Shown: in pieces, positions 1 to 7,030 of the stretch
How positions within the stretch are numbered: position 1 is the stretch's first letter
How the letters are laid out: every line of letters begins with the position of its first letter
Assembly (NCBI GenBank): GCA_024405335.1
Contig: JAKSOX010000070.1
Span: 1 to 8,896 of the forward strand
Source of the DNA: Kiritimatiellia bacterium
Lineage (GTDB): Bacteria > Verrucomicrobiota > Kiritimatiellia > RFP12 > UBA1067
DNA: 8,896 nt
Direction of reading: 5' to 3'
The notes under the pieces: model-generated
Told to the model about the DNA's origin: nothing
Seen by the model: the letters and a program-made list of their open reading frames with translations, nothing else
The model's database searches: none
Position numbers and translations under genes: made by a program

Positions 1-53
1 TTTACGTCGCCGACGCCTTCGAGGTCGTGAAGAAACTCAACGAAATCCTTTGA
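1..53 (+). CDS. 3' end of an unidentified upstream gene
   Basis: The reading frame beginning at position 3 is open from the window edge to the TGA at 51-53 and encodes the tail YVADAFEVVKKLNEIL. It looks like an ordinary amphipathic C-terminal helix. Only 16 codons are visible, so I cannot assign a family. The stop lies 7 bases before the ATG of the rhamnosidase gene, with no room for a promoter between them. It is therefore probably the preceding member of the same operon. Its codon choice (GTC, GCC, TTC, AAG) matches the downstream genes. Confidence 0.6.
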   Translation, partial: YVADAFEVVKKLNEIL

Positions 54-60
54 CGCGCCC

Positions 61-3000
61 ATGAAGAGCGTTTTCGCCGTTTCGGCAGCATTGGGCGCGT
101 TCTGCGCGTTCGCGGACGCCGAATCCCGGCAGACGGTGGATTCCGCCTCGTTCGCCAAGCCGCCCGCGGAGTGCCGCCCGCGCTGCTGGTGGCATTGGAT
201 GAACGGCAACGTCACCAAAGAGGGCATCGTGCGCGACCTCTCCGAGATGGCCAAAGTCGGCATCGGCGGCGCGACGATTTTCGATCTCGGCGGCGGCGTC
301 GTGGCCGGTCCCGTGGAAGGTTACTCGCCCGCGTGGTACGAACACGTCCGTTTCGCCGGCGAAGAGGCCGCGAAGCGCGGAATCGACCTCGCCGTGCACA
401 ATTGCGCGGGCTGGACCGCGTCCGGCGCGCCGTGGATCACGCCCGAAAACTCGATGAAGCGGCTGATGGTGAGCGACGTGGTGCTCGAACCGGGGCAGAC
501 CTTCAAGGGCAAGTTCCCCGTGAACGGCGAAGTGCCGAAAGGGTGGATCAAGGAGATTTCGCTCATCGCCTACCCTGCCCCCCCGGCGGAAAAGCCCGCG
601 CCGCCGGCGGTGGATTTCGTGCGCGAGGGAACGAACCGCTACGTCCTGACGCTCCCCGCGCCCTGCGACGTCACGGGGTTCGAGTTCCGGCACCGTCCGA
701 ACACGGTGTGGACGTGGATGCAGAGCGCCACGTTCAAGGTGGAGACGTCGGTTGACGGCGGCGCGTGGAAGCCGGTTGCGGACTTGAAACTCGAACTTTT
801 CAACAACGGTTTCCCGCTGGCGCGCGAGGAGCGTCTGGCGGTGCCGCTCGGAAAGGAAGTGCGCGCGAGCCGCTTCCGCTTCACCTTCGACGCGCCGAAC
901 GACCTTGGGAACTTCTACGAACTCGCGGAACTGCGCCTCACCTGCGATTCTAAAATCGTTCCCGACGTGAAGGCGCGTTCGCTCGCGTTCCGCCAGGGGT
1001 TCGCGCCGATTCCGGACAAGCCGGACGCGGCGGTCGATTCCAAGGGCGAACGCCTCGACGTGAGCCGGTTCCTCAAGCCCGACGGCACGTTCGAGTGGAC
1101 GGCGCCCGTCCGGGGGCGGCTGTGGATCGTACAGCGCACGGCGGCAGTGTCCACTGGCGCGATGAACGGACCCGCGGCGGGCGGCCGCCAGGGGCTGGAG
1201 TGCGACAAGCTGGACAAGAAGGGCATCGACGCCGTGTACGAGGGCTACGTCGGCAAGCTCAAGGGCATGCGCGGCATAAAAGAAGTGCTGTGCGACAGCT
1301 GGGAGGTGGGCAGCCAGAACTGGACGGACTCCCTGCCCGCCGAATTCGCCGCCCGGCGCGGATACGCGCTGGACCGTTTTTGGCCGGCGTTTTCCGGGCG
1401 CGTCGTGGACACGCCCGAGGCGACCGAAAAGTTCTTCCGCGACTGGCGCAAGACGATCGCCGAACTTTTCACGGAAAACTATTCGGACCGTTTCCGCGAC
1501 CTCGCGCACCGCGACGGCCTGAAGTACCAGTGCGAACCGTACGGCAATTCTCCGGCCGACCAATACGCCTACGCCCGGAGCGCGGATTTGCCGATGTCGG
1601 AATTCTGGACGTACGAACCCGCGCGCTACGCGGCGGGCAGGGCCGTGGACGAAAACACGTTCCCCGACGAATCCTGCATCCGCCGCGTCGCCTCGGCGGT
1701 CCATTTCCACGGCAAGGCCTTCGCGGACGCGGAATCCTTCACGTGCGCGCCCGGGGCGTGCGGCAAATGGCGCAAGGGGCTTTCTATCCACAAGGCGTGC
1801 GGCGACGCCGCGCTTGCGGCGGGCGTCAACCGCTTCACCTACCATTCGCTTGCGCACCAGCCCTGGGGCGACCGATACGTCCCCGGCGCCACGATGAACG
1901 TGTTCGGCACGATTTCCGAAATCAATTCGCCCACGTGGTCGGCGATGAAGCCGATGGTCGCGTACCACACGCGGCTGCACTATTTGCTTTCGCGCGGCCG
2001 CTCGACGAGCCGTTTGCTCTACGTGGCGCCGGACGACCAGCTCGCGGAATTTCCGCGGGCGGCGTTTCCGGGCGACGTTTCCTACGACGTGGTGGGCGCG
2101 GACGACGCGGCGCTGGTGAAGGTCGAGCGGGGCCGCGTTTTCGCGCCGAGCGGCGCCGAATACGAGGCGCTCGTGCTGGCCGACGACGCCGCCTACGAAT
2201 ACGCGAGCGCGGCGCAGGCGAAGCGATTCCGCGAGTCGGGCGCCAGGATGTTCCGCGACGACGAAACGGCGTTCGCGGGCGTCACGCGCGATTTCTCCTG
2301 TTCAGGCACCGCGGCGCGCGTGCGCGCCATCCGCCGCGACTATGCGGACGGCGCCTGCGGCTTCTTCGTGGCCTGCCCCGACACGAACGCGGTGACGCTG
2401 GCGTGTTCGTTCGCCGTGTCGGGCCGGTTTCCGGAATTGTGGGATCCCGAAACCGGCAGGCGCTTCCGCATCGCCGATTTCCGCGAAGAGGGCGGCCGCA
2501 CGCGAATCGACCTGCCGCTCGAGGCGTGCGGCAGCGCGTTCGTCCTTTTCTCCCCGCGGAAAGACGAAACCATCCCGGTCTTCCGGCCGTTCCAGAACGC
2601 CAAAACCGTCCTGACGCTTTCCCGTTTCACGCTGACGTTCCCATCCGGTCGTGGGTGCGGCGGTCCGTACGCGTTGGACAAACCCGTTTCCTGGACGACG
2701 CTGGGCGGTGAAACGCAATACTTCTCCGGCACGGCGACGTACGATGCGGAGGCCGCGTTCCCGGAAGTCGGCAATGGCCGGCGCGTGATGCTCGACCTGG
2801 GCGACGTGCGCGAGACGGCCGAGGTGTTTTTCGACGGCAAGCTCGCGGGCGTGCTCTGGAAGCCGCCGTACCGGGTGGACCTCACGGACGCGCTGGCGGC
2901 GTCCGGAAAGACCGTGCACGCGATTCGGATCAAGGTGTCGAACACCTGGGCGAACCGTCTCATCGGCGACGCGAAGAAGCCCGACGACTGCGTGTGGTGG

Positions 3001-3168
3001 GAAAACGACTGGCGCGCTGGCCTGCTCAAGGAAATTCCCGATTGGGTGAAGCAGGGGAAGCCGTCCCCCACAGGGCGGCACACGTTCTCCATCGTGCGGC
3101 ACTACAAGGGCGGCGAACCGCTGCTTCCCGCCGGGCTTTTGGGTCCGATGCGGATTTTGGTTGACTGA
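61..3168 (+). CDS. Exported GH106-type alpha-L-rhamnosidase-like glycoside hydrolase
   Basis: This 1035-residue protein has the features of the GH106 (Glyco_hydro_106) family, which releases terminal alpha-L-rhamnose from pectic rhamnogalacturonan and other rhamnosides. Residues 1-20 form a Sec signal peptide (hydrophobic core, cleavage probably after AFADA). The family hallmark follows at 41-55 (CWWHWMNGNVTKEG), then VGIGGATIFDLGGG at 66-79. A beta-sandwich-like insert with FKVETSVDGGAWKPV lies near 185-300. The barrel contains conserved acidic segments: DSWEVGSQNWT (E415), CEPYGN (E492), MSEFW (E514) and ADAESFT (E558). The two catalytic glutamates should be among these, but I cannot say which. 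Residues 885-970 form a C-terminal galactose-binding-like domain ending in NTWANRLIGD, typical of the family. The length is normal for GH106. The ATG is chosen because it gives the signal peptide, but no Shine-Dalgarno sequence precedes it. Translation is perhaps coupled to the gene ending at 53. The true glycan substrate is not determined. Confidence 0.88.
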   Translation: MKSVFAVSAALGAFCAFADAESRQTVDSASFAKPPAECRPRCWWHWMNGNVTKEGIVRDLSEMAKVGIGGATIFDLGGGVVAGPVEGYSPAWYEHVRFAGEEAAKRGIDLAVHNCAGWTASGAPWITPENSMKRLMVSDVVLEPGQTFKGKFPVNGEVPKGWIKEISLIAYPAPPAEKPAPPAVDFVREGTNRYVLTLPAPCDVTGFEFRHRPNTVWTWMQSATFKVETSVDGGAWKPVADLKLELFNNGFPLAREERLAVPLGKEVRASRFRFTFDAPNDLGNFYELAELRLTCDSKIVPDVKARSLAFRQGFAPIPDKPDAAVDSKGERLDVSRFLKPDGTFEWTAPVRGRLWIVQRTAAVSTGAMNGPAAGGRQGLECDKLDKKGIDAVYEGYVGKLKGMRGIKEVLCDSWEVGSQNWTDSLPAEFAARRGYALDRFWPAFSGRVVDTPEATEKFFRDWRKTIAELFTENYSDRFRDLAHRDGLKYQCEPYGNSPADQYAYARSADLPMSEFWTYEPARYAAGRAVDENTFPDESCIRRVASAVHFHGKAFADAESFTCAPGACGKWRKGLSIHKACGDAALAAGVNRFTYHSLAHQPWGDRYVPGATMNVFGTISEINSPTWSAMKPMVAYHTRLHYLLSRGRSTSRLLYVAPDDQLAEFPRAAFPGDVSYDVVGADDAALVKVERGRVFAPSGAEYEALVLADDAAYEYASAAQAKRFRESGARMFRDDETAFAGVTRDFSCSGTAARVRAIRRDYADGACGFFVACPDTNAVTLACSFAVSGRFPELWDPETGRRFRIADFREEGGRTRIDLPLEACGSAFVLFSPRKDETIPVFRPFQNAKTVLTLSRFTLTFPSGRGCGGPYALDKPVSWTTLGGETQYFSGTATYDAEAAFPEVGNGRRVMLDLGDVRETAEVFFDGKLAGVLWKPPYRVDLTDALAASGKTVHAIRIKVSNTWANRLIGDAKKPDDCVWWENDWRAGLLKEIPDWVKQGKPSPTGRHTFSIVRHYKGGEPLLPAGLLGPMRILVD

Positions 3169-3187
3169 CGCGGTTTTGTGGTATAAT
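3161..3187 (+). promoter_or_regulatory. Extended -10 promoter overlapping the rhamnosidase stop codon
   Basis: TTGACT at 3161-3166 resembles a -35 box and TATAAT at 3182-3187 is a perfect -10 box preceded by TGG (TGn extended -10). The spacer is 15 bp, shorter than the ideal 17, which the extended -10 may offset. The -35 box includes the first base of the rhamnosidase stop codon. By usual spacing, transcription would begin at about 3194-3195, at the next gene's ATG, giving a leaderless or nearly leaderless message. Confidence 0.72.
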
Positions 3188-3194
3188 CCCGCAC

Positions 3195-4580
3195 ATGAAA
3201 AAGAACATTGTTTTTGGTTTGGCCGCACTTGCGGCGGCGGCGTGTCGGGCGGACGCCGTCCACGACATGACGGAGGCGAAGACCTGGACCGACGCGGGCG
3301 GGAAGACGTTCCGCTACCGCTGGCACGCGCCGGCGAAGATCGAGCAGGGGCGGAAGTACCCGCTCGTGGTGCTGATGCACGGCGCGGGCGAGCGCGGCAC
3401 GAACAACGTGGACCAGCTCGCCATCGGCGCGACGGAGGTGCTCAAGTACGCCGTCGAATCCGGCAACGACTGCTTCTTCCTCGCCGGCCAGGTGCCGGGA
3501 AACCAGCAGTGGGTGGACGTGCCGTGGTCGCATCTCGACCACCGCATGCCCGAAAAGCCGTCCGAGACGATGGCGCTGCAGATGGCGTTCATGGAAAAAC
3601 TGTTCGCCGAACTGCCGGTCGACCGCGACCGCGTGTACGCCACGGGCATATCGATGGGCGGCTACGGCACGTGGGATCTCGTGTCGCGCAAGCCCGAGTG
3701 GTTCGCCGCCGCGATGCCCGTGTGCGGCGGCGCGGACGTGCGCCAGGCGTGGAAGTTCAAAAACGTGCCCACGTGGACGCACCACGGCGACAAGGACGGC
3801 GTGGTGCCGTTCGCGCGTTCGCGCCGGATGACGGCCGCGCTGTGGGATTTGGGATGTCCCGTCAAATACACCGAGCACCCGAACGTGGGCCACGGCTCGT
3901 GGACGCCCGCCTACGGAACCCGCAAGAACCTCGAGTGGCTCTTTTCGCAGAAGCGCAAGGCCGTGCCGCGCGTGCCGTTCGCCAGCGGCGACAAAATCGC
4001 GTTTCTGGGCGACTCCATCACCCAGTTCGGAGCCGAGCGCCCCACGGGATACGTGCATCTCGTGATGGACGGCCTCGCCGCGCAGGGCGTCAAGGCCGAA
4101 CTCGTCGCCGCCGGCGTTTCCGGCAACATGTCCCACCACATGCGCGCGCGGCTGCAGAAGGACGTGCTGGACAAAAAGCCGCGGTGGATGTTCTTTTCAT
4201 GCGGCGTGAACGACGCCCCGAACGGCTACGAGGACGCGCGCAAGAACCCCGGCCATCCGCTCAAGGAATACGCGGCCGACGTGACGCAGATCGTGCGGGC
4301 GGCCAAACAGGCCGGCGTCGGCGTGATCATGCTCGAACCCACGCCCGTGGTGGAGGAGCCGCACCTCGCGAACGAGAACGAGAAGCCCTACGTGGAGGCG
4401 TTCCGCAAGATCGCCGCCGCGGAGAAGTGCCCGATCGTGCCGCTCAACGCCGTGTTCAATTCCGTCATCGCCGCCAAGGAGAATCCGTTCAAGCGCGAAC
4501 TCACCCGCGACGGCACGCACATGGCGCCGGCGGGCGACCGCCTGATGGCGGAAGTCATTCTCCGCACGCTCGGCTGGTGA
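3195..4580 (+). CDS. Exported double esterase: alpha/beta-hydrolase fused to SGNH/GDSL hydrolase
   Basis: This 461-residue protein joins two unrelated hydrolase folds. The N-terminus (MKKNIVFGLAALAAAAC) is a Sec signal. It could be cleaved after ADA near residue 21, or lipidated at C17 through a weak AAAC lipobox. Residues about 25-255 are an alpha/beta-hydrolase of the predicted peptidase/CE1-like esterase type. They have an oxyanion MHGAGERG segment at 61-68, nucleophile S153 in GISMGG, and probable acid D201 in HGDKDGVVP and base H233 in VGHGSW. Residues about 266-461 are an SGNH hydrolase with all four blocks: GDSIT (S274), G310, GVND (N339) and DGTH (D439, H442). Both active sites look intact. 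Carbohydrate deacylation (acetyl or feruloyl) is the likely role beside a rhamnosidase, since rhamnogalacturonan acetylesterases are SGNH enzymes, but the substrate is inferred. The ATG is required for the signal peptide and no ribosome binding site precedes it. The stop is 21 bp before the phosphoesterase gene. Confidence 0.85.
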   Translation: MKKNIVFGLAALAAAACRADAVHDMTEAKTWTDAGGKTFRYRWHAPAKIEQGRKYPLVVLMHGAGERGTNNVDQLAIGATEVLKYAVESGNDCFFLAGQVPGNQQWVDVPWSHLDHRMPEKPSETMALQMAFMEKLFAELPVDRDRVYATGISMGGYGTWDLVSRKPEWFAAAMPVCGGADVRQAWKFKNVPTWTHHGDKDGVVPFARSRRMTAALWDLGCPVKYTEHPNVGHGSWTPAYGTRKNLEWLFSQKRKAVPRVPFASGDKIAFLGDSITQFGAERPTGYVHLVMDGLAAQGVKAELVAAGVSGNMSHHMRARLQKDVLDKKPRWMFFSCGVNDAPNGYEDARKNPGHPLKEYAADVTQIVRAAKQAGVGVIMLEPTPVVEEPHLANENEKPYVEAFRKIAAAEKCPIVPLNAVFNSVIAAKENPFKRELTRDGTHMAPAGDRLMAEVILRTLGW

Positions 4581-4588
4581 ATCGAAAG

Positions 4589-4596
4589 AAAGGAAG
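4589..4596 (+). promoter_or_regulatory. Ribosome binding site of the metallophosphoesterase gene
   Basis: The purine-rich AAAGGAAG lies 5 bases before the ATG at 4602, inside the 21-bp gap after the esterase stop. It supports this ATG and co-transcription with the esterase. Confidence 0.65.
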
Positions 4597-4601
4597 ATGC
4601 C

Positions 4602-5600
4602 ATGAACGCCGTATCGTCCCGTCGCGATTTCTTCAGACTTTCCGCCGGCGCGCTCGTCGCCACGGCGGCTTTGCCCGGTTGCCGGCCGCCGGAATGCGAA
4701 ACGACCGCGCCGTCGGGCGACGTGTTTCCGCAGCGCGGCAATTTCGAGCGTCTCATGCTCGCCTGTTCCTGCGTGAACGCGGGCGCAACCGCGCCGTTTT
4801 CCGTTCTGCACGTTTCCGACACGCACCTCACGGCGGCGTATCCGGACGAAGACCCGAAAAAGCAGCAGCTCAAGGAAATCCGCACGAAGACCTTCGGCGG
4901 ACGCCAGGAGGAGGCGTTGCGCGATTCGCTCGCGTGGGCGAAGACGAACGCCGACTACGTGCTCCACACGGGCGACTTGATCGACTGGCAGTCGCGCGCG
5001 AATTTCGACCTCGTGAAGAAATATTTCGGGACCGGAATGTTCGGATGCCTCGGCAACCACGAGTACTCGCGCAACATGTGGCTCGAGCCGAGCGAACCGA
5101 CCGAGGCGTACAAGGCCGGCACGCGGGCCGCGGTTTCGGCCGCGTTCCCGTTCGACGTGTCGGTTTCCTCCAAACTCGTGAACGGCGTCAACTTCGTCAC
5201 GTTGGACGACGTGTACGGCACGGTCACGGAGGAACAGGTCGCCCGTTTCGCGGAAGAAGCCAAGAAGGGGCTGCCGATCGTGCTGTGCATGCACGTGCCG
5301 TTCTACACCGAAAACATCTGGCGCGTCGACCGCAAGTTCTGGACTGCCGCCGCGCAGAAGGGCGAACCCAATTTCTACCGCGACGCCGCCGTGCCGGAAA
5401 TCGCGGGCGAATGGAAGAAGCAGCGCGAGGATCCGGTCACGCGCGACTTCATCGCCTACCTCAAGAAGGAACCGCTGCTGAAGGCGATTCTGGCGGGCCA
5501 TCTCCACTTGTGCGTGGAGGACCGTTTCTCGCCCACGGCGATGGAATACGTGGCGGGCGGCAATTTCCTCTTCCACGGCCGCGAGATTCTTTTCTCGTGA
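4602..5600 (+). CDS. Tat-exported metallophosphoesterase, probable lipoprotein
   Basis: This 332-residue protein carries the calcineurin-like metallophosphoesterase signature in order: DTH (D73, H75), GDLID (D125), GNHE (N152, H153), MHVP (H231) and GHLH (H300, H302). These residues bind a two-metal centre that hydrolyses phosphomonoesters or phosphodiesters. The substrate cannot be read from the sequence. The N-terminus has a twin-arginine motif, SRRDFFR (residues 6-12), a hydrophobic alanine-rich stretch, and a lipobox-like LPGC with C27. This suggests folded export by Tat and anchoring to the membrane. It follows the double esterase by 21 bp and is probably in the same transcript. The gap after it contains a hairpin and a new promoter, so it likely ends this short operon. 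It may recover phosphate from a phosphorylated glycan or metabolite, but that is inference from context only. Confidence 0.86.
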   Translation: MNAVSSRRDFFRLSAGALVATAALPGCRPPECETTAPSGDVFPQRGNFERLMLACSCVNAGATAPFSVLHVSDTHLTAAYPDEDPKKQQLKEIRTKTFGGRQEEALRDSLAWAKTNADYVLHTGDLIDWQSRANFDLVKKYFGTGMFGCLGNHEYSRNMWLEPSEPTEAYKAGTRAAVSAAFPFDVSVSSKLVNGVNFVTLDDVYGTVTEEQVARFAEEAKKGLPIVLCMHVPFYTENIWRVDRKFWTAAAQKGEPNFYRDAAVPEIAGEWKKQREDPVTRDFIAYLKKEPLLKAILAGHLHLCVEDRFSPTAMEYVAGGNFLFHGREILFS

Positions 5601-5603
5601 CGT

Positions 5604-5625
5604 CGGGCGGCGCACGCCGTGCCCG
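5604..5625 (+). terminator. GC-rich hairpin after the phosphoesterase gene (possible terminator)
   Basis: CGGGC at 5604-5608 pairs with GCCCG at 5621-5625, and the inner GGC at 5609-5611 pairs with GCC at 5616-5618 around a GCAC loop, leaving GT as a bulge. It begins 3 bases after the stop codon at 5600 and precedes a new promoter, as a terminator would. There is no run of T after it, so it is not a classical intrinsic terminator. Confidence 0.4.
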
Positions 5626-5641
5626 CCAGTCAACTTGCCGC

Positions 5642-5670
5642 TTGCATTTCATGGCGTTGAATGGTATTAT
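5642..5670 (+). promoter_or_regulatory. Promoter of the isomerase/oxidoreductase operon
   Basis: TTGCAT at 5642-5647 and TATTAT at 5665-5670 are separated by exactly 17 bp, and TGG directly before the -10 box makes it an extended -10. Transcription would start near 5677-5678, leaving a leader of about 48 bases before the ATG at 5725. The -10 region (TGGTATTATTCCC) closely matches that of the promoter at 3179-3190 (TGGTATAATCCC). Confidence 0.7.
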
Positions 5671-5711
5671 TCCCATTATTCCATTCGGAACGAAACCAGT
5701 TCAGGCACAAC

Positions 5712-5715
5712 GGAG
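5712..5715 (+). promoter_or_regulatory. Ribosome binding site that fixes the start of the first TIM-barrel gene
   Basis: GGAG at 5712-5715 lies 9 bases before the ATG at 5725. The frame is open further upstream to a TTG at 5635, but that extension would run through the promoter and move the Tat signal away from the N-terminus. The ATG at 5725 is therefore the start. Confidence 0.7.
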
Positions 5716-5724
5716 AAAAAACAG

Positions 5725-6975
5725 ATGAACAGACGCGATTTCTTCAAAGGCGCCGCCGCGATCGCGGCGGCGGCGGCGGGGCGTTCGCTTTTCGGCGCGG
5801 ACGCGCCGGGCGAAGGGGCTTCCACGGCGAAGCCGGGCAACAATCCCATTTGGCTCATGACGAGCGCCTTTCCGGGCCAGACGCTGGACCAGGTGATCGA
5901 GCGCGCGAAGTCCGTGGGCGCGCAGGGTCTCGAGCTGTGCGTGTTCCGCCGCGATTCCGACCGCAAGGACCACACGGCCACGCATCTCGACTACGAGGAT
6001 TTCAAGCTCGACGACGCGAAGCGCGCGATCGAAAAGCTGAACAAGGCGGGATTGCGCTGCTCCGTGGGCGCGTACGACAATCTGATCGGCGGCAATCCAG
6101 CGAACCAGGTCACGAACCAGAACCACGTGCTGCGCCTCATCCGCATGGCGGCCCTGCTTGGCGGCGACGCGAACGACGTCGTGTGCGGCACGTTCGTGGG
6201 CTACGACACCACGCTCGCCAAGGAGGACCGCGGCTTCGAAAAGAATCTCCTGAAGTTCCAGAAGGTGTTCACGCCGATCGTGAAGTACGCCGAATCGCTC
6301 GGCGTCACGCTCTGCTTCGAGAACTGCCCGATGGAAGGGTGGCAGCCCGTCACCGCCTCCGACGCGTACAACAACCTGCCCGGCTGCCTCGCCGCGCGCA
6401 AGCTCATGTACGCGCTGGTGCCGTCGATGGCGCTCCAGGAAACGTACGATCCGTCGCACGACGCCTGGCAGCACGTCGATCCCACGGACGTGGTCAACGC
6501 GATGGATTTCAAGCGCCTGCGCCGCGTCCACATCAAGGGCACGCGCAACTTCCCGCGCTCCGAGGCGGCCACGCACTGGGGGCGGCTCTATCCCACGCAG
6601 AAGGTGGACGACGCGCTCGCCAGGAAGGCCGGCGTGCCGCAGCCCGCGAACGAGTGGGACCGCATGAACTACGAGCCGCGGCTCCCCGGTTTCGGAGGAT
6701 CCGACTCGATCGACTGGACGAAGTTCCTGCTGAACCTCATGGCCAAGGGCTACGACAAACCGTTCGTCATCGAAAACGAGGGCTGCAATTCGTCCCACAC
6801 GGGCAACATGGGCGCGACGATGCAGGGCTTCCGCGCGACGATTCTGAACACGGCCCCCGTGGTGTGGCCGCTCGGGCCGGACGGCTACGCCTACGACGCG
6901 TCGAAGGCGAAGCCGCTCGCGATGGTCGCGAAGAAGGACCTCCCGCTCATGACTATGGACAAGCTCGGCGCGTGA
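5725..6975 (+). CDS. Tat-exported sugar isomerase/epimerase-like TIM-barrel protein
   Basis: This 416-residue protein belongs to the xylose isomerase-like TIM-barrel (AP_endonuc_2) superfamily. That group includes sugar epimerases and isomerases and the lyases of oxidative deglycosylation. The N-terminus MNRRDFFKGAAAIAAAAAG is a textbook Tat signal, with probable cleavage near LFGADA (residues 22-27). The barrel begins at about 41 (PIWLMTSAFPG). The usual divalent-metal ligands appear in order: E199 in CFENC, D242 in YDPSH, H269 in VHIKG, and E350 or E352 in VIENEG. Residues about 275-325 form an insertion that makes it longer than the 280-330 residues common in this family. It is the first gene after the promoter at 5642-5670. 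The next gene, of the same fold, begins 55 bp after its stop. Substrate and reaction are unknown. Export, and the oxidoreductase two genes on, argue against a cytoplasmic sugar-phosphate role. Confidence 0.84.
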   Translation: MNRRDFFKGAAAIAAAAAGRSLFGADAPGEGASTAKPGNNPIWLMTSAFPGQTLDQVIERAKSVGAQGLELCVFRRDSDRKDHTATHLDYEDFKLDDAKRAIEKLNKAGLRCSVGAYDNLIGGNPANQVTNQNHVLRLIRMAALLGGDANDVVCGTFVGYDTTLAKEDRGFEKNLLKFQKVFTPIVKYAESLGVTLCFENCPMEGWQPVTASDAYNNLPGCLAARKLMYALVPSMALQETYDPSHDAWQHVDPTDVVNAMDFKRLRRVHIKGTRNFPRSEAATHWGRLYPTQKVDDALARKAGVPQPANEWDRMNYEPRLPGFGGSDSIDWTKFLLNLMAKGYDKPFVIENEGCNSSHTGNMGATMQGFRATILNTAPVVWPLGPDGYAYDASKAKPLAMVAKKDLPLMTMDKLGA

Positions 6976-7013
6976 GGGCCAATCGGATTTTTCCACCGGA
7001 CAGTAAACCAAAC

Positions 7014-7021
7014 AGGAAGGA
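7014..7021 (+). promoter_or_regulatory. Strong ribosome binding site of the second TIM-barrel gene
   Basis: AGGAAGGA lies 9 bases before the ATG at 7031, followed by an A-rich spacer (AACAAAAAA). It is the strongest Shine-Dalgarno match in the window and suggests efficient translation. The surrounding 55-bp gap (6976-7030) shows no convincing promoter or terminator. Confidence 0.72.
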
Positions 7022-7030
7022 AACAAAAAA

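Noticed and set aside
578..584. A run of seven C in the rhamnosidase gene as a possible frameshift site
   Set aside because: The frame is continuous, with family motifs before and after the run. It codes for an ordinary Pro-rich stretch.
37..1980. A 647-codon open frame on the minus strand opposite the rhamnosidase gene
   Set aside because: It is an Arg/Ala/Val-rich antisense shadow caused by high GC and third-position bias. The + strand frame carries clear GH106 motifs throughout the same region.
1095..2711. A 538-codon + strand frame inside the rhamnosidase gene
   Set aside because: It is Arg-rich, has no recognisable motif and no ribosome binding site, and is fully contained in the GH106 coding frame.
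5635..5724. A 30-codon N-terminal extension of the first TIM-barrel gene from a TTG
   Set aside because: It would be translated from DNA containing the promoter, has no ribosome binding site, and would bury the Tat signal that begins at the ATG at 5725.
3161..5728. An 855-codon + strand open frame spanning the esterase and phosphoesterase genes
   Set aside because: Its translation is low-complexity Arg/Gly/Ala with no domain. It lies out of frame across two genes with intact catalytic motifs, and it ignores their start and stop signals.
6976..7030. A possible separate promoter or terminator between the two TIM-barrel genes
   Set aside because: There is no -35/-10 pair with sensible spacing and no stable hairpin with a T run. 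Only a ribosome binding site is convincing.
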